Positions 50,152 through 60,349 of a DNA stretch of 64,000 bases are shown here, in pieces. The stretch covers positions 124,001-188,000 of the forward strand of contig NZ_NFGZ01000003.1 of assembly GCF_002159175.1 (NCBI RefSeq), read 5' to 3'. The first letter of the stretch is position 1, and the number at the start of each line of letters is the position of its first letter. This DNA comes from Flavonifractor sp. An92. GTDB taxonomy: Bacteria; Bacillota; Clostridia; Oscillospirales; Oscillospiraceae. The notes beneath the pieces are model-generated. The model made no database searches and was not told the DNA's origin. It saw only the letters and a list, made by a program, of their open reading frames with translations. A program made the position numbers and the translations under genes.

Positions 50152-52566
50152 TCACTGCTGGAGGTTCAGCCCGCCGGTGCGGCAGGCGCTCTCCCCCTGG
50201 ACCGGCTCCGCGCCCGGAGCGGGCTGAGCGGGGTCCAGGCCCAGAGCCTGGGCCAGCACCGCGTCCACGTGCTCCACCGGGATGAAGTGGAGGGCGGCGC
50301 GGACGGTCTGGTCGATCTCCTCCAGGTCCTTCTGATTGTCGGCGGGGATGAGGACGGTACGGATGCCGCCACGGAGCGCGGCCATGGTCTTTTCCTTCAG
50401 CCCGCCGATGGGCAGCACCCGGCCCCGCAGGGTCACCTCGCCCGTCATGGCCAGCTCCCGCTTCACCGGGATGCCGGTGAGGGCGGAAACCATGGCGGTG
50501 GTGATGGCGATGCCGGCGGAGGGGCCGTCCTTGGGGACCGCACCCTCGGGGAAGTGGACGTGGATGTCCTTCTTCTGATAGAAGTCCGGCTCCAGCCCCA
50601 GGCGGTCGGCCCGGCTGCGGATGTAGGTGTAGGCCGCGTGGGCGCTCTCCTTCATCACGTCGCCCAGGTTGCCCGTGAGCTCCACCTTGCCGGTGCCGGG
50701 CACCACGGCCACCTCCACCTCCAGGATCTCGCCACCCACGCTGGTCCAGGCCAGGCCGTTGACCACGCCCACCTGCTCGGTGAGGGCCACCTTCTCGGGG
50801 TGGTAGCGGCGCACGCCCAGCAGCTCCTCCAGGGAGTCGCCGGTGACGGAGAGGCTCTTCTCCCCCGCCACGATGCGCATGGCGGCCTTCCGGCACACCG
50901 CGCCCAGCTCCCGCTCCAGCACGCGCACGCCCGACTCCCGGGTGTATCCGGCGATGATCTCCCGGATGGCCCCGTCGGTGAGCTTGAGCTGGCTCTTCTT
51001 CAGACCGTGGCGCTTGAGCTGCTTGGGCAGCAGGTGGCGCTTGGCGATCTGGAGCTTCTCCTCGTCGGTGTAGCTGGTCAGCTCGATGACCTCCATCCGG
51101 TCCAGCAGGGGCCGGGGGATGGTGTCCAGGGTATTGGCGGTGGTGATGAAGAGGACGTCGGACAGGTCGAAGGGCACCTCCAGGAAGTGGTCCCGGAAGG
51201 TGCTGTTCTGCTCGGCGTCCAGCACCTCCAGCAGGGCGTCAGCCGGGTCGCCCCGGTGGTCGGCCCCCAGCTTGTCGATCTCGTCCAGCAGCAGGATGGG
51301 GTTACAGGACCCGGCCTGCCGGATGCCGGCGATGATGCGGCCGGGCATGGCGCCGATGTAGGTCTTGCGGTGGCCGCGGATGTCGGCCTCGTCGTGGACG
51401 CCGCCCAGAGAGATCCGGGCCAGCTTCCGGTGCAGGGCGTGGGCCATGCTCATGGCGATGGAGGTCTTGCCCACGCCGGGAGGGCCCACCAGGCAGAGGA
51501 TCTGCCCCTTCAGGTCGGGAGAGAGCTGCTTGACCGCCAGAAACTCCAGCATCCGCTCCTTCACCTTCTGAAGGCCGAAGTGCTCGGCGTCCAGCACCTT
51601 GCGGGCCGCCTCCACGTCCACCCGGTCCTTGGTGCGCTTGCCCCAGGGGAGCTCCAGGCACACGTCCAGATAGTTGCGGATGACGGTGGCCTCCGCCGAG
51701 CCGAAGGGCTGCTTCTCCAGGCGGGAGACCTCCTTGAGGAGCTTCTCCTCGGTCTCCTTGGGGAGCTTGGCCTTCTCGATGCGCTGGCGGTACTCGGCCA
51801 CCTCGTTCTCGGCGCCGGCCTCGCCCTCCCCCAGCTCCTGCTGGAGGACCTTGAGCTGCTCGCGGAGGTAGTAGTCCCGCTGGTTCCGGGACAGGCCGTC
51901 CCGCACCCGGCTCTGGAGCTCCAGCTCCAGCTCCAGCACCTCCAGCTCCCGCTTGAGCTGCTGATAAAGCCGCTCCAGACGGCGCACCGGGCGCAACTCC
52001 TCCAGGATGGCCTGCTTGTCCCCGGCCCGCATGACGATGTTCTGGGCGATATAGTCGGCGATGTACCCCGGGTCCTCGCTGGACAAGAGGTTCATCAGGA
52101 TATCGGGGGTCATCTTGGGCGCCAGCTCCACGTACCGCCCGAAGAGCTCATACGTCTGGCGGATGAGGGCCTCGGTCTTGGCCGAGTTGCGCACGCGCTC
52201 CTCCACCGGGATCTCCTCCACCGTGCCGCTGAGGTACGGGGTGAGCTGGGTGAGACCGGTCAGCCGTCCCCGGGCAGAGCCCTCCACCATGACCCGCACG
52301 TTGTCGCCGGGCAGACGCAGGATCTGCTTCACACTGGAGATGGTACCCACCCGGCACAGATCCTTTTCCCGGGGGGCCTCCACCGCCAGGTCCTTCTGGG
52401 CCACCAGAAAAACGGGGCTGCCGTTGGTCATGGCCTCATCTAGGGCCTTGATGGAAATGTCCCGGCCCACGTCGAAGTGGAGCAGCATGTTGGGGAACAC
52501 GGTCAGACCCCGCAGGGCCAGCACCGGCATCTCCACGCCGGAGGCGATGTGCTCTTGCTCTGTCAT
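50152..52566 (-). CDS. lon: ATP-dependent protease Lon
   Basis: The 804-residue LonA has the N-terminal LAN domain (about 10-205), a coiled middle region, the AAA+ module (Walker [10 protein letters not shown] near 365, Walker B ILLLDEID) and the serine-lysine protease domain with S683 (KDGPSAGIA) and K726 (GGLKEK). The whole length is normal. It follows clpX in the protein quality-control cluster. Confidence 0.97.
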   Translation of the reverse strand: MTEQEHIASGVEMPVLALRGLTVFPNMLLHFDVGRDISIKALDEAMTNGSPVFLVAQKDLAVEAPREKDLCRVGTISSVKQILRLPGDNVRVMVEGSARGRLTGLTQLTPYLSGTVEEIPVEERVRNSAKTEALIRQTYELFGRYVELAPKMTPDILMNLLSSEDPGYIADYIAQNIVMRAGDKQAILEELRPVRRLERLYQQLKRELEVLELELELQSRVRDGLSRNQRDYYLREQLKVLQQELGEGEAGAENEVAEYRQRIEKAKLPKETEEKLLKEVSRLEKQPFGSAEATVIRNYLDVCLELPWGKRTKDRVDVEAARKVLDAEHFGLQKVKERMLEFLAVKQLSPDLKGQILCLVGPPGVGKTSIAMSMAHALHRKLARISLGGVHDEADIRGHRKTYIGAMPGRIIAGIRQAGSCNPILLLDEIDKLGADHRGDPADALLEVLDAEQNSTFRDHFLEVPFDLSDVLFITTANTLDTIPRPLLDRMEVIELTSYTDEEKLQIAKRHLLPKQLKRHGLKKSQLKLTDGAIREIIAGYTRESGVRVLERELGAVCRKAAMRIVAGEKSLSVTGDSLEELLGVRRYHPEKVALTEQVGVVNGLAWTSVGGEILEVEVAVVPGTGKVELTGNLGDVMKESAHAAYTYIRSRADRLGLEPDFYQKKDIHVHFPEGAVPKDGPSAGIAITTAMVSALTGIPVKRELAMTGEVTLRGRVLPIGGLKEKTMAALRGGIRTVLIPADNQKDLEEIDQTVRAALHFIPVEHVDAVLAQALGLDPAQPAPGAEPVQGESACRTGGLNLQQ

Positions 52567-52616
52567 AAATCCTTCACTTCCCTTCCGGAAGGTCGTTGTA
52601 ATTGCTGCGCGGTCCG

Positions 52617-52663
52617 AAAAAACGGCCGTTAACAGCGCGGGCGGGGCAGCGCCTGCCCCGCCC
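52617..52663 (-). terminator. Hairpin between clpX and lon, possible terminator
   Basis: GGGCGGGGCAG / CTGCCCCGCCC (11-bp stem, 3-nt loop, 52639-52663) follows the clpX stop. A run of six T comes about 16 nt later (52622-52617). The distance is longer than in a standard terminator. Confidence 0.4.
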
Positions 52664-52678
52664 CTGTATCACTTTTTA

Positions 52679-53995
52679 TCAGGACACGTTGCCCCGCAGA
52701 GGAGCGCCGCCCTGCTCCGAGCGCAGCGCAGCGCCGCCCAGACGGGGCCGCTCGGTGCGCTTGGGGTCGTGCTCCACCTGGGGCGGGACGTGGTCCCGCA
52801 CGCTCTCGGCGGTGATGGTCACCTTGGAGATAGTGGGGTCGGAGGGCACGTCGTACATGACCTGGGTCATGACCTCCTCCAGCACGGCACGCAGGCCGCG
52901 GGCGCCGATCTCGCGCTCGATGGCCTTGTCGGCCGCCGCCTCCAGGGCCGCGGGCTCGAACTCCAGGTCCACCATGTCGTACTCCAGCAGCTTCTGGTAC
53001 TGCTTCACCAGCGCGTTCTTGGGCTGGGTCAGGATCTGCACCAGCTGATCCTTGTCCAGCGCCTTCAGGGCGGTGATGACGGGCAGACGGCCCACCAGCT
53101 CGGGGATGATGCCGAACTTCAGCAGGTCGTGGGGCTGGATCTCCCGATAAATGGCGTCGTTGCGCTCGGTCTTGCTGTGGATCTCCGCGCCGAAGCCGAT
53201 GCTCTTCTTGTCCAGACGCCGCTCGATGATCTTCTCGATGCCGTCGAAGGCGCCGCCGCAGATGAAGAGGATATTCTTGGTGTTGATCTGGATGAACTCC
53301 TGGTGGGGGTGCTTCCGGCCGCCCTGGGGCGGGACGTTGGCCACGGTGCCCTCCAGGATCTTCAGCAGAGCCTGCTGCACGCCCTCGCCGGACACATCCC
53401 GGGTGATGGAGGTGTTCTCGCTCTTGCGGGCGATCTTGTCGATCTCATCCACGTAGATGATGCCTCGCTCGGCCAGCTCGATGTCGAAGTCGGCGGCCTG
53501 CACCAGGCGCAGCAGGATGTTCTCCACGTCGTCGCCCACATAGCCAGCCTCGGTGAGGGTGGTGGCGTCGGCGATGGCGAAGGGGACCTTCAGGATGCGG
53601 GCCAGGGTCTGGGCAAAGAGGGTCTTGCCGCTGCCGGTGGGCCCGATGAGGAGGATGTTGCTCTTCTGGAGCTCCACGTCCTCTCCCCCGCCGAAGTAGA
53701 TGCGCTTATAGTGGTTGTACACCGCCACCGAGAGGGCCACCTTGGCCTCCTCCTGGCCGATGATATACTGGTCCAGCACCTGGCGGATCTCCCGGGGCGT
53801 GGGGATCACGTCGGGCACATCCAGGCTGGTCTCCGGATCGTCGGCGCTGTAATCCTCGTCCAGGATGCTCATGCACAGCTGCACACACTCGTTGCAGATG
53901 TAGGCCCCGGGGCCGGCGATGATGCGGGCCACCTGCTCCTGATGCTTGCCGCAGAAGGAGCAGCGGACCGACTTGTGTTCGTCATTTTTTGCCAT
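52679..53995 (-). CDS. clpX: ClpXP protease ATPase subunit ClpX
   Basis: The 438-residue unfoldase has the N-terminal zinc domain ([11 protein letters not shown] ... CNECVQLC), Walker A GPTGSGKT near residue 130, the Walker [11 protein letters not shown] and the IGF-type ClpP-binding loop (KSIGFGAE). The ATG at 53995 has GAGGT upstream; the longer frame has a non-conserved N-terminus. Confidence 0.97.
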   Translation of the reverse strand: MAKNDEHKSVRCSFCGKHQEQVARIIAGPGAYICNECVQLCMSILDEDYSADDPETSLDVPDVIPTPREIRQVLDQYIIGQEEAKVALSVAVYNHYKRIYFGGGEDVELQKSNILLIGPTGSGKTLFAQTLARILKVPFAIADATTLTEAGYVGDDVENILLRLVQAADFDIELAERGIIYVDEIDKIARKSENTSITRDVSGEGVQQALLKILEGTVANVPPQGGRKHPHQEFIQINTKNILFICGGAFDGIEKIIERRLDKKSIGFGAEIHSKTERNDAIYREIQPHDLLKFGIIPELVGRLPVITALKALDKDQLVQILTQPKNALVKQYQKLLEYDMVDLEFEPAALEAAADKAIEREIGARGLRAVLEEVMTQVMYDVPSDPTISKVTITAESVRDHVPPQVEHDPKRTERPRLGGAALRSEQGGAPLRGNVS

Positions 53996-54045
53996 GTTCT
54001 TACCTCGGTTACAGGCACAGCGTGCCGATTCAGACATGCCGCGGA

Positions 54046-54072
54046 GGAGCGGGCGCAAATCGCCCCCGCTCC
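54046..54072 (-). other. Intercistronic hairpin between clpP and clpX
   Basis: GGAGCGGG-C-GC / GC-C-CCCGCTCC with one mismatch and a 5-nt loop, 11 bp after the clpP stop, without a T-run. Confidence 0.45.
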
Positions 54073-54082
54073 CCCGGGCTCG

Positions 54083-54664
54083 TTACCGCTGATAGATGAC
54101 CTTGTCGATGAGGCCGTACTCCTTGGCCTCCTCGGCAGACATGAAGTTGTCACGCTCGCAGTCGGCGGTGACCACCTCCAGAGGCTTGCCGGTGTTGTCG
54201 GCCAGGATGCGGTTCATCCGCTTCTTGATGATCTCCAGCCGCTTGAGGTGGATGGCCATATCGGTGATCTGACCCTGAGTGCCCGCGGAGGGCTGGTGGA
54301 TCATGATCTCGGCGTTGGGCAGGGCGATGCGCTTGCCCTTGGCGCCGGAGGAGAGCAGGAAAGCTCCCATGCTGGCCGCCATGCCGATGCAGATGGTAGA
54401 CACGTCGCACTTGATGTACTGCATCGTGTCATAGATGGCCATACCGTCGGTCACACTGCCGCCGGGGCTGTTGATGTAGAACTGAATGTCCTTGTCGGGG
54501 TCCTGGGCCTCCAGATAGAGCATCTGGGCCACCACCAGACTGGCCGTGGTGGCGTTGACCTCCTCCCCCAGGAAGATGATACGGTCGTTGAGCAGGCGGG
54601 AGAAGATGTCGTAAGACCGCTCTCCCCGATTGGTCTGCTCTACTACATAGGGAACTAAACTCAT
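54083..54664 (-). CDS. clpP: ATP-dependent Clp protease proteolytic subunit
   Basis: The 193-residue serine protease has the catalytic triad S98 (GMAASMGAF), H123 (MIHQPSAG) and D172. Start at 54664 gives the normal [21 protein letters not shown]-terminus. A TATAAT at 54776-54771 could be a -10 for it, though no clear -35 is seen. Confidence 0.97.
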   Translation of the reverse strand: MSLVPYVVEQTNRGERSYDIFSRLLNDRIIFLGEEVNATTASLVVAQMLYLEAQDPDKDIQFYINSPGGSVTDGMAIYDTMQYIKCDVSTICIGMAASMGAFLLSSGAKGKRIALPNAEIMIHQPSAGTQGQITDMAIHLKRLEIIKKRMNRILADNTGKPLEVVTADCERDNFMSAEEAKEYGLIDKVIYQR

Positions 54665-54785
54665 GTCTCGGTACTCCTTTGATTCGATGTCGGGTCCGGG
54701 AAGCCCCGTCCCGGCCATCCTCTCCGGCCCGGCGGGCATCCACACACAGAGTATACCCGCATGCTGGAGGATTATACCAGACCGA

Positions 54786-56075
54786 TTACTCGGCGGCCTT
54801 CTCCTTGGCCACGCCGGTGCTGAAGACCACCTCGGCGGCCTTCTCGCGGCACATGTCCTTCTTCAGGTCGTCGGCCACCAGGACCTTGCGCAGCTCCTCC
54901 TCGGGCATGCCGTACTGGAGAGCCAGCTCCTTGATCTTGGCGTCGGCCTCCTCGTCGGTGACCTCGATGTTCTCGGCGGCCACGATGGCGCCCAGGGCCA
55001 GATCGCTCTGCACCTGCTTGAGGGCGCTCTCCTTGGCCTGCTCCTTCATCTGGTCCATGGTCATGCCCATCATGGCCAGGTACTGCTCGAAGGCGATGCC
55101 CTGAGAGGCAACACGCTGAGCGTAGTTGTTCACCAGCTTGTCAGCCTCGTAGTCCACCATGGCGTCGGGGATCTCCACCTCCATGTTGGCCACGACCTGC
55201 TCCATCAGGGCGTTGCGGAAGGCGTTCTTGGCGTTCTCCTCGCGGTGCTCCTTCAGCTTCTCGGCCAGGCTGGTGCGGAAGGCCTCCAGGGTGTCGAACT
55301 CGGACACGTCCTTGGCAAACTCGTCGTCCAGCTCGGGCAGCTTCTTCTCCTTGACCTCGTGGACCTTGACCTTGAACACCACGGGGGCGCCGGCCAGCTC
55401 AGTGGCGTGATAGTCCTCGGGGAAGGTGACGTTGACTTCCTTCTCGTCGCCGGCCTTGGTGCCAACCAGCTGATCCTCGAAGCCGGGGATGAAGGAACCG
55501 GAGCCCAGCTCCAGGCTGTGGCCCTCGGCCTTGCCGCCGTCAAAGGCCACGCCGTCCTTGAAGCCCTCGAAGTCGATGACCACGGTGTCGCCGTTCTGAG
55601 CCTCGCGCTCCACGCTCACCAGCTCGGTGGCACGGTTGATGTAGGGCTTCAGCTCGTTGTCCACGTCCTCGTCGGTGACGTTGACGGTCTCCTTCTCCGC
55701 GGTCAGGCCCTTGTACTCGCCCAGCTTGACCTCGGGACGGACGGTGACCTTCGCCTTGAAGGTGAAGCCGTCCTTGTTGACCTCCTGGATCTCCACGTCG
55801 GGCCAGGCCACCACGTCCAGCTTCTCCTGCTCCACGGCGGTGGCATAAGCCTCGGGATAGATCTCGTTGATGGCGTCCTCATAGAACACGGCGGAGCCGT
55901 ACATGCCCTCGATGACCTTCCGGGGGGCCTTGCCCTTGCGGAAGCCGGGGATGCTGATCTTGCCGCGCTGCTTCTTGTAGACCTTCTCGATGGCGGCCTC
56001 GAACTCGTCGTGACCGACCTCGATCACCAGTTCAACGATGCTCTTTTCCTGCTTTTCGACGCTCTTGACATTCAT
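54786..56075 (-). CDS. tig: Trigger factor
   Basis: Trigger factor is the ribosome-bound chaperone and prolyl isomerase. The 429-residue product has the ribosome-binding signature [13 protein letters not shown] (about 44-56), the FKBP domain near 160-240 ([27 protein letters not shown]) and a helical C-terminal arm. The tig-clpP-clpX-lon-engB order is widespread in Firmicutes. Confidence 0.97.
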   Translation of the reverse strand: MNVKSVEKQEKSIVELVIEVGHDEFEAAIEKVYKKQRGKISIPGFRKGKAPRKVIEGMYGSAVFYEDAINEIYPEAYATAVEQEKLDVVAWPDVEIQEVNKDGFTFKAKVTVRPEVKLGEYKGLTAEKETVNVTDEDVDNELKPYINRATELVSVEREAQNGDTVVIDFEGFKDGVAFDGGKAEGHSLELGSGSFIPGFEDQLVGTKAGDEKEVNVTFPEDYHATELAGAPVVFKVKVHEVKEKKLPELDDEFAKDVSEFDTLEAFRTSLAEKLKEHREENAKNAFRNALMEQVVANMEVEIPDAMVDYEADKLVNNYAQRVASQGIAFEQYLAMMGMTMDQMKEQAKESALKQVQSDLALGAIVAAENIEVTDEEADAKIKELALQYGMPEEELRKVLVADDLKKDMCREKAAEVVFSTGVAKEKAAE

Positions 56076-56217
56076 GTTGTTTACTTCCTCCTATCGGTTC
56101 TGCCCGGCGCGCTGCACCGAAGGCAGTGGCCTTATTGCATGATCTGTATAAGTGTATCAGAACTGCGCTCAGATTTCCAGCGTTTTTGTAAAAATTCTTT
56201 GGATTCTCCCAATTCGG

Positions 56218-56904
56218 TCAATCCAGAATCTTTTTCGGGCGGAATCCCAGGTAATCCGCGGCGATCAGGCGGTATTCCACCCCCTGCACCGCCCCTTCCA
56301 CCGCCAGGCGGTGGCTGCCGCCGTGGAGATGACCATAGTAGCAGGTGCGCACCTGGTAGCGCTCCAGCAGGTCCAGGATCTCGGGACAGGTGTAGCCCTG
56401 GTAGCAGGGCGGGTAGTGGAGAAAGCACAGCTTCTCCCGCTCCCCCGCCGCCTTCAGGGAGGTCTCCAGGCGAATGAGCTCCCGGCGGAACACCTTCTCA
56501 TTGTGTCCGCCGGCGTCCTCCTCATAGAACCAGCCCCGGGTGCCGCACAGGGCGAGGTCCCCGTAAAAATGGCAGTTGTTGTGGAGCAGCGTCAGGTTGG
56601 AAAAGCCCTCCTCCTTCCAGAAGCGCTCCATTTTCGTGGCGGTGTTCCACCAGTAGTCGTGGTTGCCCTTGAGGACGATCTTCCGCCCCGGGAACTCCTC
56701 CAGAAAGGCGAAGTCCGCCCGGGCGTCCGGGAGGCTCATGCCCCAGGAGATGTCTCCGCAGAGCACCAGGGTGTCCCCCTCCTTCAGGAGGCTCAGGCCC
56801 TCCCGGAGCTTGTCCACGTACCCGGTCCAGGCGCCCCCGAACACCTCCATGGACTTGTTCACTGAAAGGGAGAGGTGGGTGTCCCCCATCACATACAGTG
56901 CCAA
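56218..56904 (-). CDS. Metallophosphoesterase
   Basis: The 228-residue protein has the calcineurin-like metal motifs GDTHLS, CGDISWG, GNHDYWW and GHLHGG in order. It resembles the YpbG/ICC-type small phosphoesterases of clostridia. Substrate unknown. It begins 13 bp after thrC and may be co-transcribed. Confidence 0.92.
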   Translation of the reverse strand: MALYVMGDTHLSLSVNKSMEVFGGAWTGYVDKLREGLSLLKEGDTLVLCGDISWGMSLPDARADFAFLEEFPGRKIVLKGNHDYWWNTATKMERFWKEEGFSNLTLLHNNCHFYGDLALCGTRGWFYEEDAGGHNEKVFRRELIRLETSLKAAGEREKLCFLHYPPCYQGYTCPEILDLLERYQVRTCYYGHLHGGSHRLAVEGAVQGVEYRLIAADYLGFRPKKILD

Positions 56905-56917
56905 AGGAACACCTGCC

Positions 56918-58402
56918 TTATTTCAGGAACTCCAGCACCCGCTGCGCCAGCTCGTCCTTGGTGGTCACCTGGCCGAAGCGGGTACGGCGGTCCTTCAGGA
57001 TGGCCAGGGAGCGGGGCGGCTTGATGCCGGTGAGCTCGGAGAGCTGGTCGATGACCGCCAGGCCCTCCCCCGGCTGCTTGCCCAGGGCGGTGAGCACGTC
57101 GGAGCAGAACTTGTAGGGGCTGGCAGTGGAGACCACGATGGTGGGGGTCTCATCCTCAGTGGCGGCCCGGTAGTCCTCCAGGACCTTGAAGGCCACGGCG
57201 CTGTGGGGATCGGCCAGGTAGTGGTTCTCGTTCCACAGCTTGCGGATCTGGGCCTTGGTGGCCTCGTCGTCGCAGAAGCCGGCGGCGAAATCCCGCTGGA
57301 AGCGGGCCTTCACCGCGTCGCTCACCTCGTAGCGGCCGGAGGCGGCCAGCTGCTCCATGTAGCTGCGCACCTCCGCGTCGTTGCGGTCGGCGTACTCAAA
57401 GAGCATCCGCTCCAGGTTGGAGGAGATGAGGATGTCCATGGAGGGCGAGATGGTGTTATAGAAGGTGCGGTTGCGGTCGTAGAGGCCGGTGCGGATGAAG
57501 TCGGTGAGGACGTTGTTGGCGTTGGAGGCGCAGATGAGCCGGCCCAGAGGCACGCCCATCATCTTGGCATAGTAGGCGGCCAGGATGTCGCCGAAATTGC
57601 CGGTGGGCACGCAGACGTTGACCAGATCGCCCTTCTTGATCTTCTCCTCCCGCATCAGGTCGCAGTAGGCCGACACGTAGTAGACGATCTGGGGCAGCAC
57701 ACGGCCCCAGTTGATGGAATTGGCAGAGGAGAAGAAATACTCCCGCTCGGCCAGCTTGGCCCGCAGGTCCTCGTCGGCGAAGAGGCGCTTGACGCCGCTC
57801 TGGGCGTCGTCAAAGTTGCCCTCCACGGCGCACACGCCCACGTTCTCGCCCTCCTGGGTGAGCATCTGGAGCTCCTGGATGGCGGAGACGCCGTCCTTGG
57901 GATAGAACACCAGGATGCGGGTGCCCTTCACGTCCCGGAAGCCCTCCATGGCCGCCTTGCCGGTGTCGCCGGAGGTGGCCACCAGGATGCAGGCGGTCTT
58001 GCGCTCGGCGGTCTTTTCCAGGGAGGCGGTGAGCAGATGGGGCAGCATCTGCAGCGCCATGTCCTTGAACGCGCAGGTGGGCCCGTGCCACAGCTCCAGG
58101 CTGTACGTATTGCTGTCGATCTCCCGGACCGGGGCCACCTCCCGGGTGTCGAACTTGTTCTCACCATAGGCCCGCTTGGCGAACGCCGTCAGCTCCGACG
58201 CGGTGAAGTCGTCCAGATAGGGCTTCATCACATACACCGCCCGCTGCTGATAGCTCATATCCCGCATGGTGTCCAGCGCGTTCTGGGACAGCTTGGGGAA
58301 CACCTCCGGCGTGAAGAGCCCGCCGTCCCCGGCCAGGCCCTGGGCGATGGCCTCGGAGGCCAGGCGCTTGACGCCCTTGTTTCTCGTGCTTACATAGTAC
58401 AT
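56918..58402 (-). CDS. thrC: Threonine synthase
   Basis: ThrC converts O-phosphohomoserine to threonine. The 494-residue PLP enzyme is of the longer class (N-terminus MYYVSTRNKGVKRLASEAI). It has the PLP lysine in GPTCAFKDMALQ, the phosphate-binding loop SGDTGKAA and VPTGNFGDILAAYYAK. It overlaps the dipeptidase gene by 13 bp. No other threonine genes are near. Confidence 0.96.
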   Translation of the reverse strand: MYYVSTRNKGVKRLASEAIAQGLAGDGGLFTPEVFPKLSQNALDTMRDMSYQQRAVYVMKPYLDDFTASELTAFAKRAYGENKFDTREVAPVREIDSNTYSLELWHGPTCAFKDMALQMLPHLLTASLEKTAERKTACILVATSGDTGKAAMEGFRDVKGTRILVFYPKDGVSAIQELQMLTQEGENVGVCAVEGNFDDAQSGVKRLFADEDLRAKLAEREYFFSSANSINWGRVLPQIVYYVSAYCDLMREEKIKKGDLVNVCVPTGNFGDILAAYYAKMMGVPLGRLICASNANNVLTDFIRTGLYDRNRTFYNTISPSMDILISSNLERMLFEYADRNDAEVRSYMEQLAASGRYEVSDAVKARFQRDFAAGFCDDEATKAQIRKLWNENHYLADPHSAVAFKVLEDYRAATEDETPTIVVSTASPYKFCSDVLTALGKQPGEGLAVIDQLSELTGIKPPRSLAILKDRRTRFGQVTTKDELAQRVLEFLK

Positions 58403-59334
58403 ACTTCGTTCACTACCCTCATCAGATTATCGAAAAAGATGGCGTGCACCAGCATCTCGGAATAATTCCGCCGGAGCAGCCCCTCGTAAAGCGATCCCAG
58501 GTCCTGGATGCCGGTGATCCCGTCAGGGAAACAATCGCCGCACCCGTCCAGATCCCCGCCGATGCAGATGCTGCGCTCCCCGCCCAGGGACAGGAAGTGC
58601 TCGATGTGGGCGATGGCGCCGTCCACGGTGGCCGGCTCCCCCACAAAGGCCCGGAACAGGTTCAGCCCCGCCACGCCGCCGGAGCGGACGATGGCGGAAA
58701 ACATGTCGTCGGTGAGATTGCGCCTCTCCGGGCACACGGCGCGGGCGTTGGAGTGGGTGGCCACAAAGGGCCCCTTCACCAGCTCGGCCACATCCCAGAA
58801 GCCCGGGTCGGACAGGTGGGATACGTCCACCAGCATCCCCAGCTCCCCCATCCGCTGAACAAAGGCGCGACCCTGGGGGCTCAGGCCCCGCTCCGTCTCC
58901 TCCACGATGGAGCCCGAGAGGGCGTTTGCGTAGTTCCAGGTCAGGGTCACTGCCCGGACGCCCCGCTTCCAGCCCGCCTCCAGGCCCTCCAGGGAGCAGC
59001 CCAGCAGCTCCGCCCCCTCCACCGAGAGGACGGCGGCGCATTTCCCGGCATCCAGCGCGGTACGGATCTCGGCCCCGGTACGGCACTGGGCCATCCGGTC
59101 GCCGTTGGCCGACAGCTCCTCCTCGAAGAAACGGCAGCCCACCTCAAACACCGTCTCCGGCGACGCGCCGCCGCCGGGGATCACGTCGGGCTCAGGAAAG
59201 AGGGCGAAGAACTGGGCCCAGGGCCCCAGTGCTCTCCCCCGCTCCAGGTCGATGTTCCCGGCGTTGTGTGCCAGCCGCGTCCCCTCCCGGAGACAGCGGG
59301 TCAGGGTGTCACAGTGTGCGTCAAAAAGCTCCAT
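58390..59334 (-). CDS. Membrane dipeptidase (M19) family protein
   Basis: The 314-residue zinc dipeptidase begins MELFDAHCDTLTRCL with the first metal motif (H/D in DAHCDT), then SVEGAELL, a bridging glutamate, LVDVSHLSDPGFWDV and THSNARAVCPERRNL. Known members cleave dipeptides with D- or L-amino acids at the C-terminus. No signal peptide is seen, so it is probably cytoplasmic. Confidence 0.92.
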   Translation of the reverse strand: MELFDAHCDTLTRCLREGTRLAHNAGNIDLERGRALGPWAQFFALFPEPDVIPGGGASPETVFEVGCRFFEEELSANGDRMAQCRTGAEIRTALDAGKCAAVLSVEGAELLGCSLEGLEAGWKRGVRAVTLTWNYANALSGSIVEETERGLSPQGRAFVQRMGELGMLVDVSHLSDPGFWDVAELVKGPFVATHSNARAVCPERRNLTDDMFSAIVRSGGVAGLNLFRAFVGEPATVDGAIAHIEHFLSLGGERSICIGGDLDGCGDCFPDGITGIQDLGSLYEGLLRRNYSEMLVHAIFFDNLMRVVNEVCTM

Positions 59335-59369
59335 GTCATCCCCTCCAGTTTCGCCCCTTCCCCGGAGGG

Positions 59370-59738
59370 TCAGAAGGCGTTTTCGAGATAGCGGATTTTA
59401 GGCGCGGGCGTGTTTACCCCATCCGGGGCCAGCACCTCCGCCACATCAAGGCGGGGCTGCTTTTCGGTGGGGTGCGTGCTGAGGTAGCACTCCGCCGTGG
59501 TGCGCAGCCGCTGCTGCTTGCGGGCGTCCACCGCCTCCGCGCCGCTGACCGGGCCCTTGCCGCTGCGGAGCTTCACCTCCACAAAGGCCAGAAACTTCCG
59601 GTTCTCCGCAATGAGATCGATCTCTCCGAAGCGGGTGCGGTAGCCCGAGGCCACCACAGTCCACCCCTTCTTCCGCAGGTATTCGGCCACTTGCGCCTCG
59701 CCCCAGCGGCCCAGAAGGGTGCGCTCTCCCCCGCTCAC
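59370..59738 (-). CDS. yraN: YraN family (UPF0102) endonuclease-like protein
   Basis: The 122-residue protein has the restriction-endonuclease-like core of YraN: LGRWGEAQVAEYLRKKGW, RFGEIDLIAEN and FVEVKLRSG. Its GTG start overlaps the rnhB stop (GTGA). The rnhB-yraN pair is conserved in many bacteria. In vivo role unsettled. Confidence 0.92.
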   Translation of the reverse strand: MSGGERTLLGRWGEAQVAEYLRKKGWTVVASGYRTRFGEIDLIAENRKFLAFVEVKLRSGKGPVSGAEAVDARKQQRLRTTAECYLSTHPTEKQPRLDVAEVLAPDGVNTPAPKIRYLENAF

Positions 59739-60349
59739 AGATTTTTCAGGAACGTACGGCGGTGGATGGGCGAGGGCCCATACTGCCGCAGTTTTTCATA
59801 ATGTAGGGCCGTGCCGTATCCCTTGTGCTTCTCAAAGGCGTACTGGGGATACTGGACGGCCATTGCCTCCATAAAGCGGTCCCGGCTCACCTTGGCCAGG
59901 ATGGAGGCCGCCGCGATGGAGGCGGACAGGCTGTCCCCCTTCACCACCGTGCGGTGGGGCGCGGTGATGGCCGCGCCTTTCCCCTTGTCCCGGTTGCCGT
60001 CGATGAGGGCGAAGTCTGCCGGAGGGTCCAGCTGGTCGATAGCCAGCTGCATGGCCTTCATCCGGGCGGTGAGGATGTCGGTCTCATCGATCTCGGCGGC
60101 GTCCACAGAGGCCACTGCCCAGCTCACCGCCTGCTCCCGGATGAGGTCAAAGAGGACATCCCGCTTCTTGGCGCTCAGCTTTTTGGAGTCGTTGAGGCCG
60201 GGAAGCTCCAATTCGCGTGGGAGCACCACCGCCGCGGCGTACACCGGACCGGCCAGGGGGCCAGCCCCCGCCTCGTCGCAGCCGCACACGATTGCGTGTC
60301 CCTCCGCCCAGGCCTCCCGCTCCAGGGTCCACAGGTCAGTCGGCTCCAT
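59735..60349 (-). CDS. rnhB: Ribonuclease HII
   Basis: RNase HII nicks RNA in DNA-RNA hybrids. The 204-residue product has the catalytic D-E pair in CGCDEAGAGPLAGPV, then LNDSKKLS, DALIDG-type FALIDGN and ILAKVSRDRFM. The ATG at 60349 has AGGAGG 6 bp upstream and overlaps rbgA by 14 bp. Two ATG codons further upstream are less well placed. Confidence 0.95.
   Translation of the reverse strand: MEPTDLWTLEREAWAEGHAIVCGCDEAGAGPLAGPVYAAAVVLPRELELPGLNDSKKLSAKKRDVLFDLIREQAVSWAVASVDAAEIDETDILTARMKAMQLAIDQLDPPADFALIDGNRDKGKGAAITAPHRTVVKGDSLSASIAAASILAKVSRDRFMEAMAVQYPQYAFEKHKGYGTALHYEKLRQYGPSPIHRRTFLKNL

Noticed and set aside
49492-52443. Long plus-strand open frame opposite engB and lon
   Set aside because: Antisense shadow of lon caused by high GC third positions; low-complexity composition and no ribosome site.
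52061-54658. Long plus-strand open frame opposite lon, clpX and clpP
   Set aside because: Spans three real genes on the other strand, with the same shadow composition.
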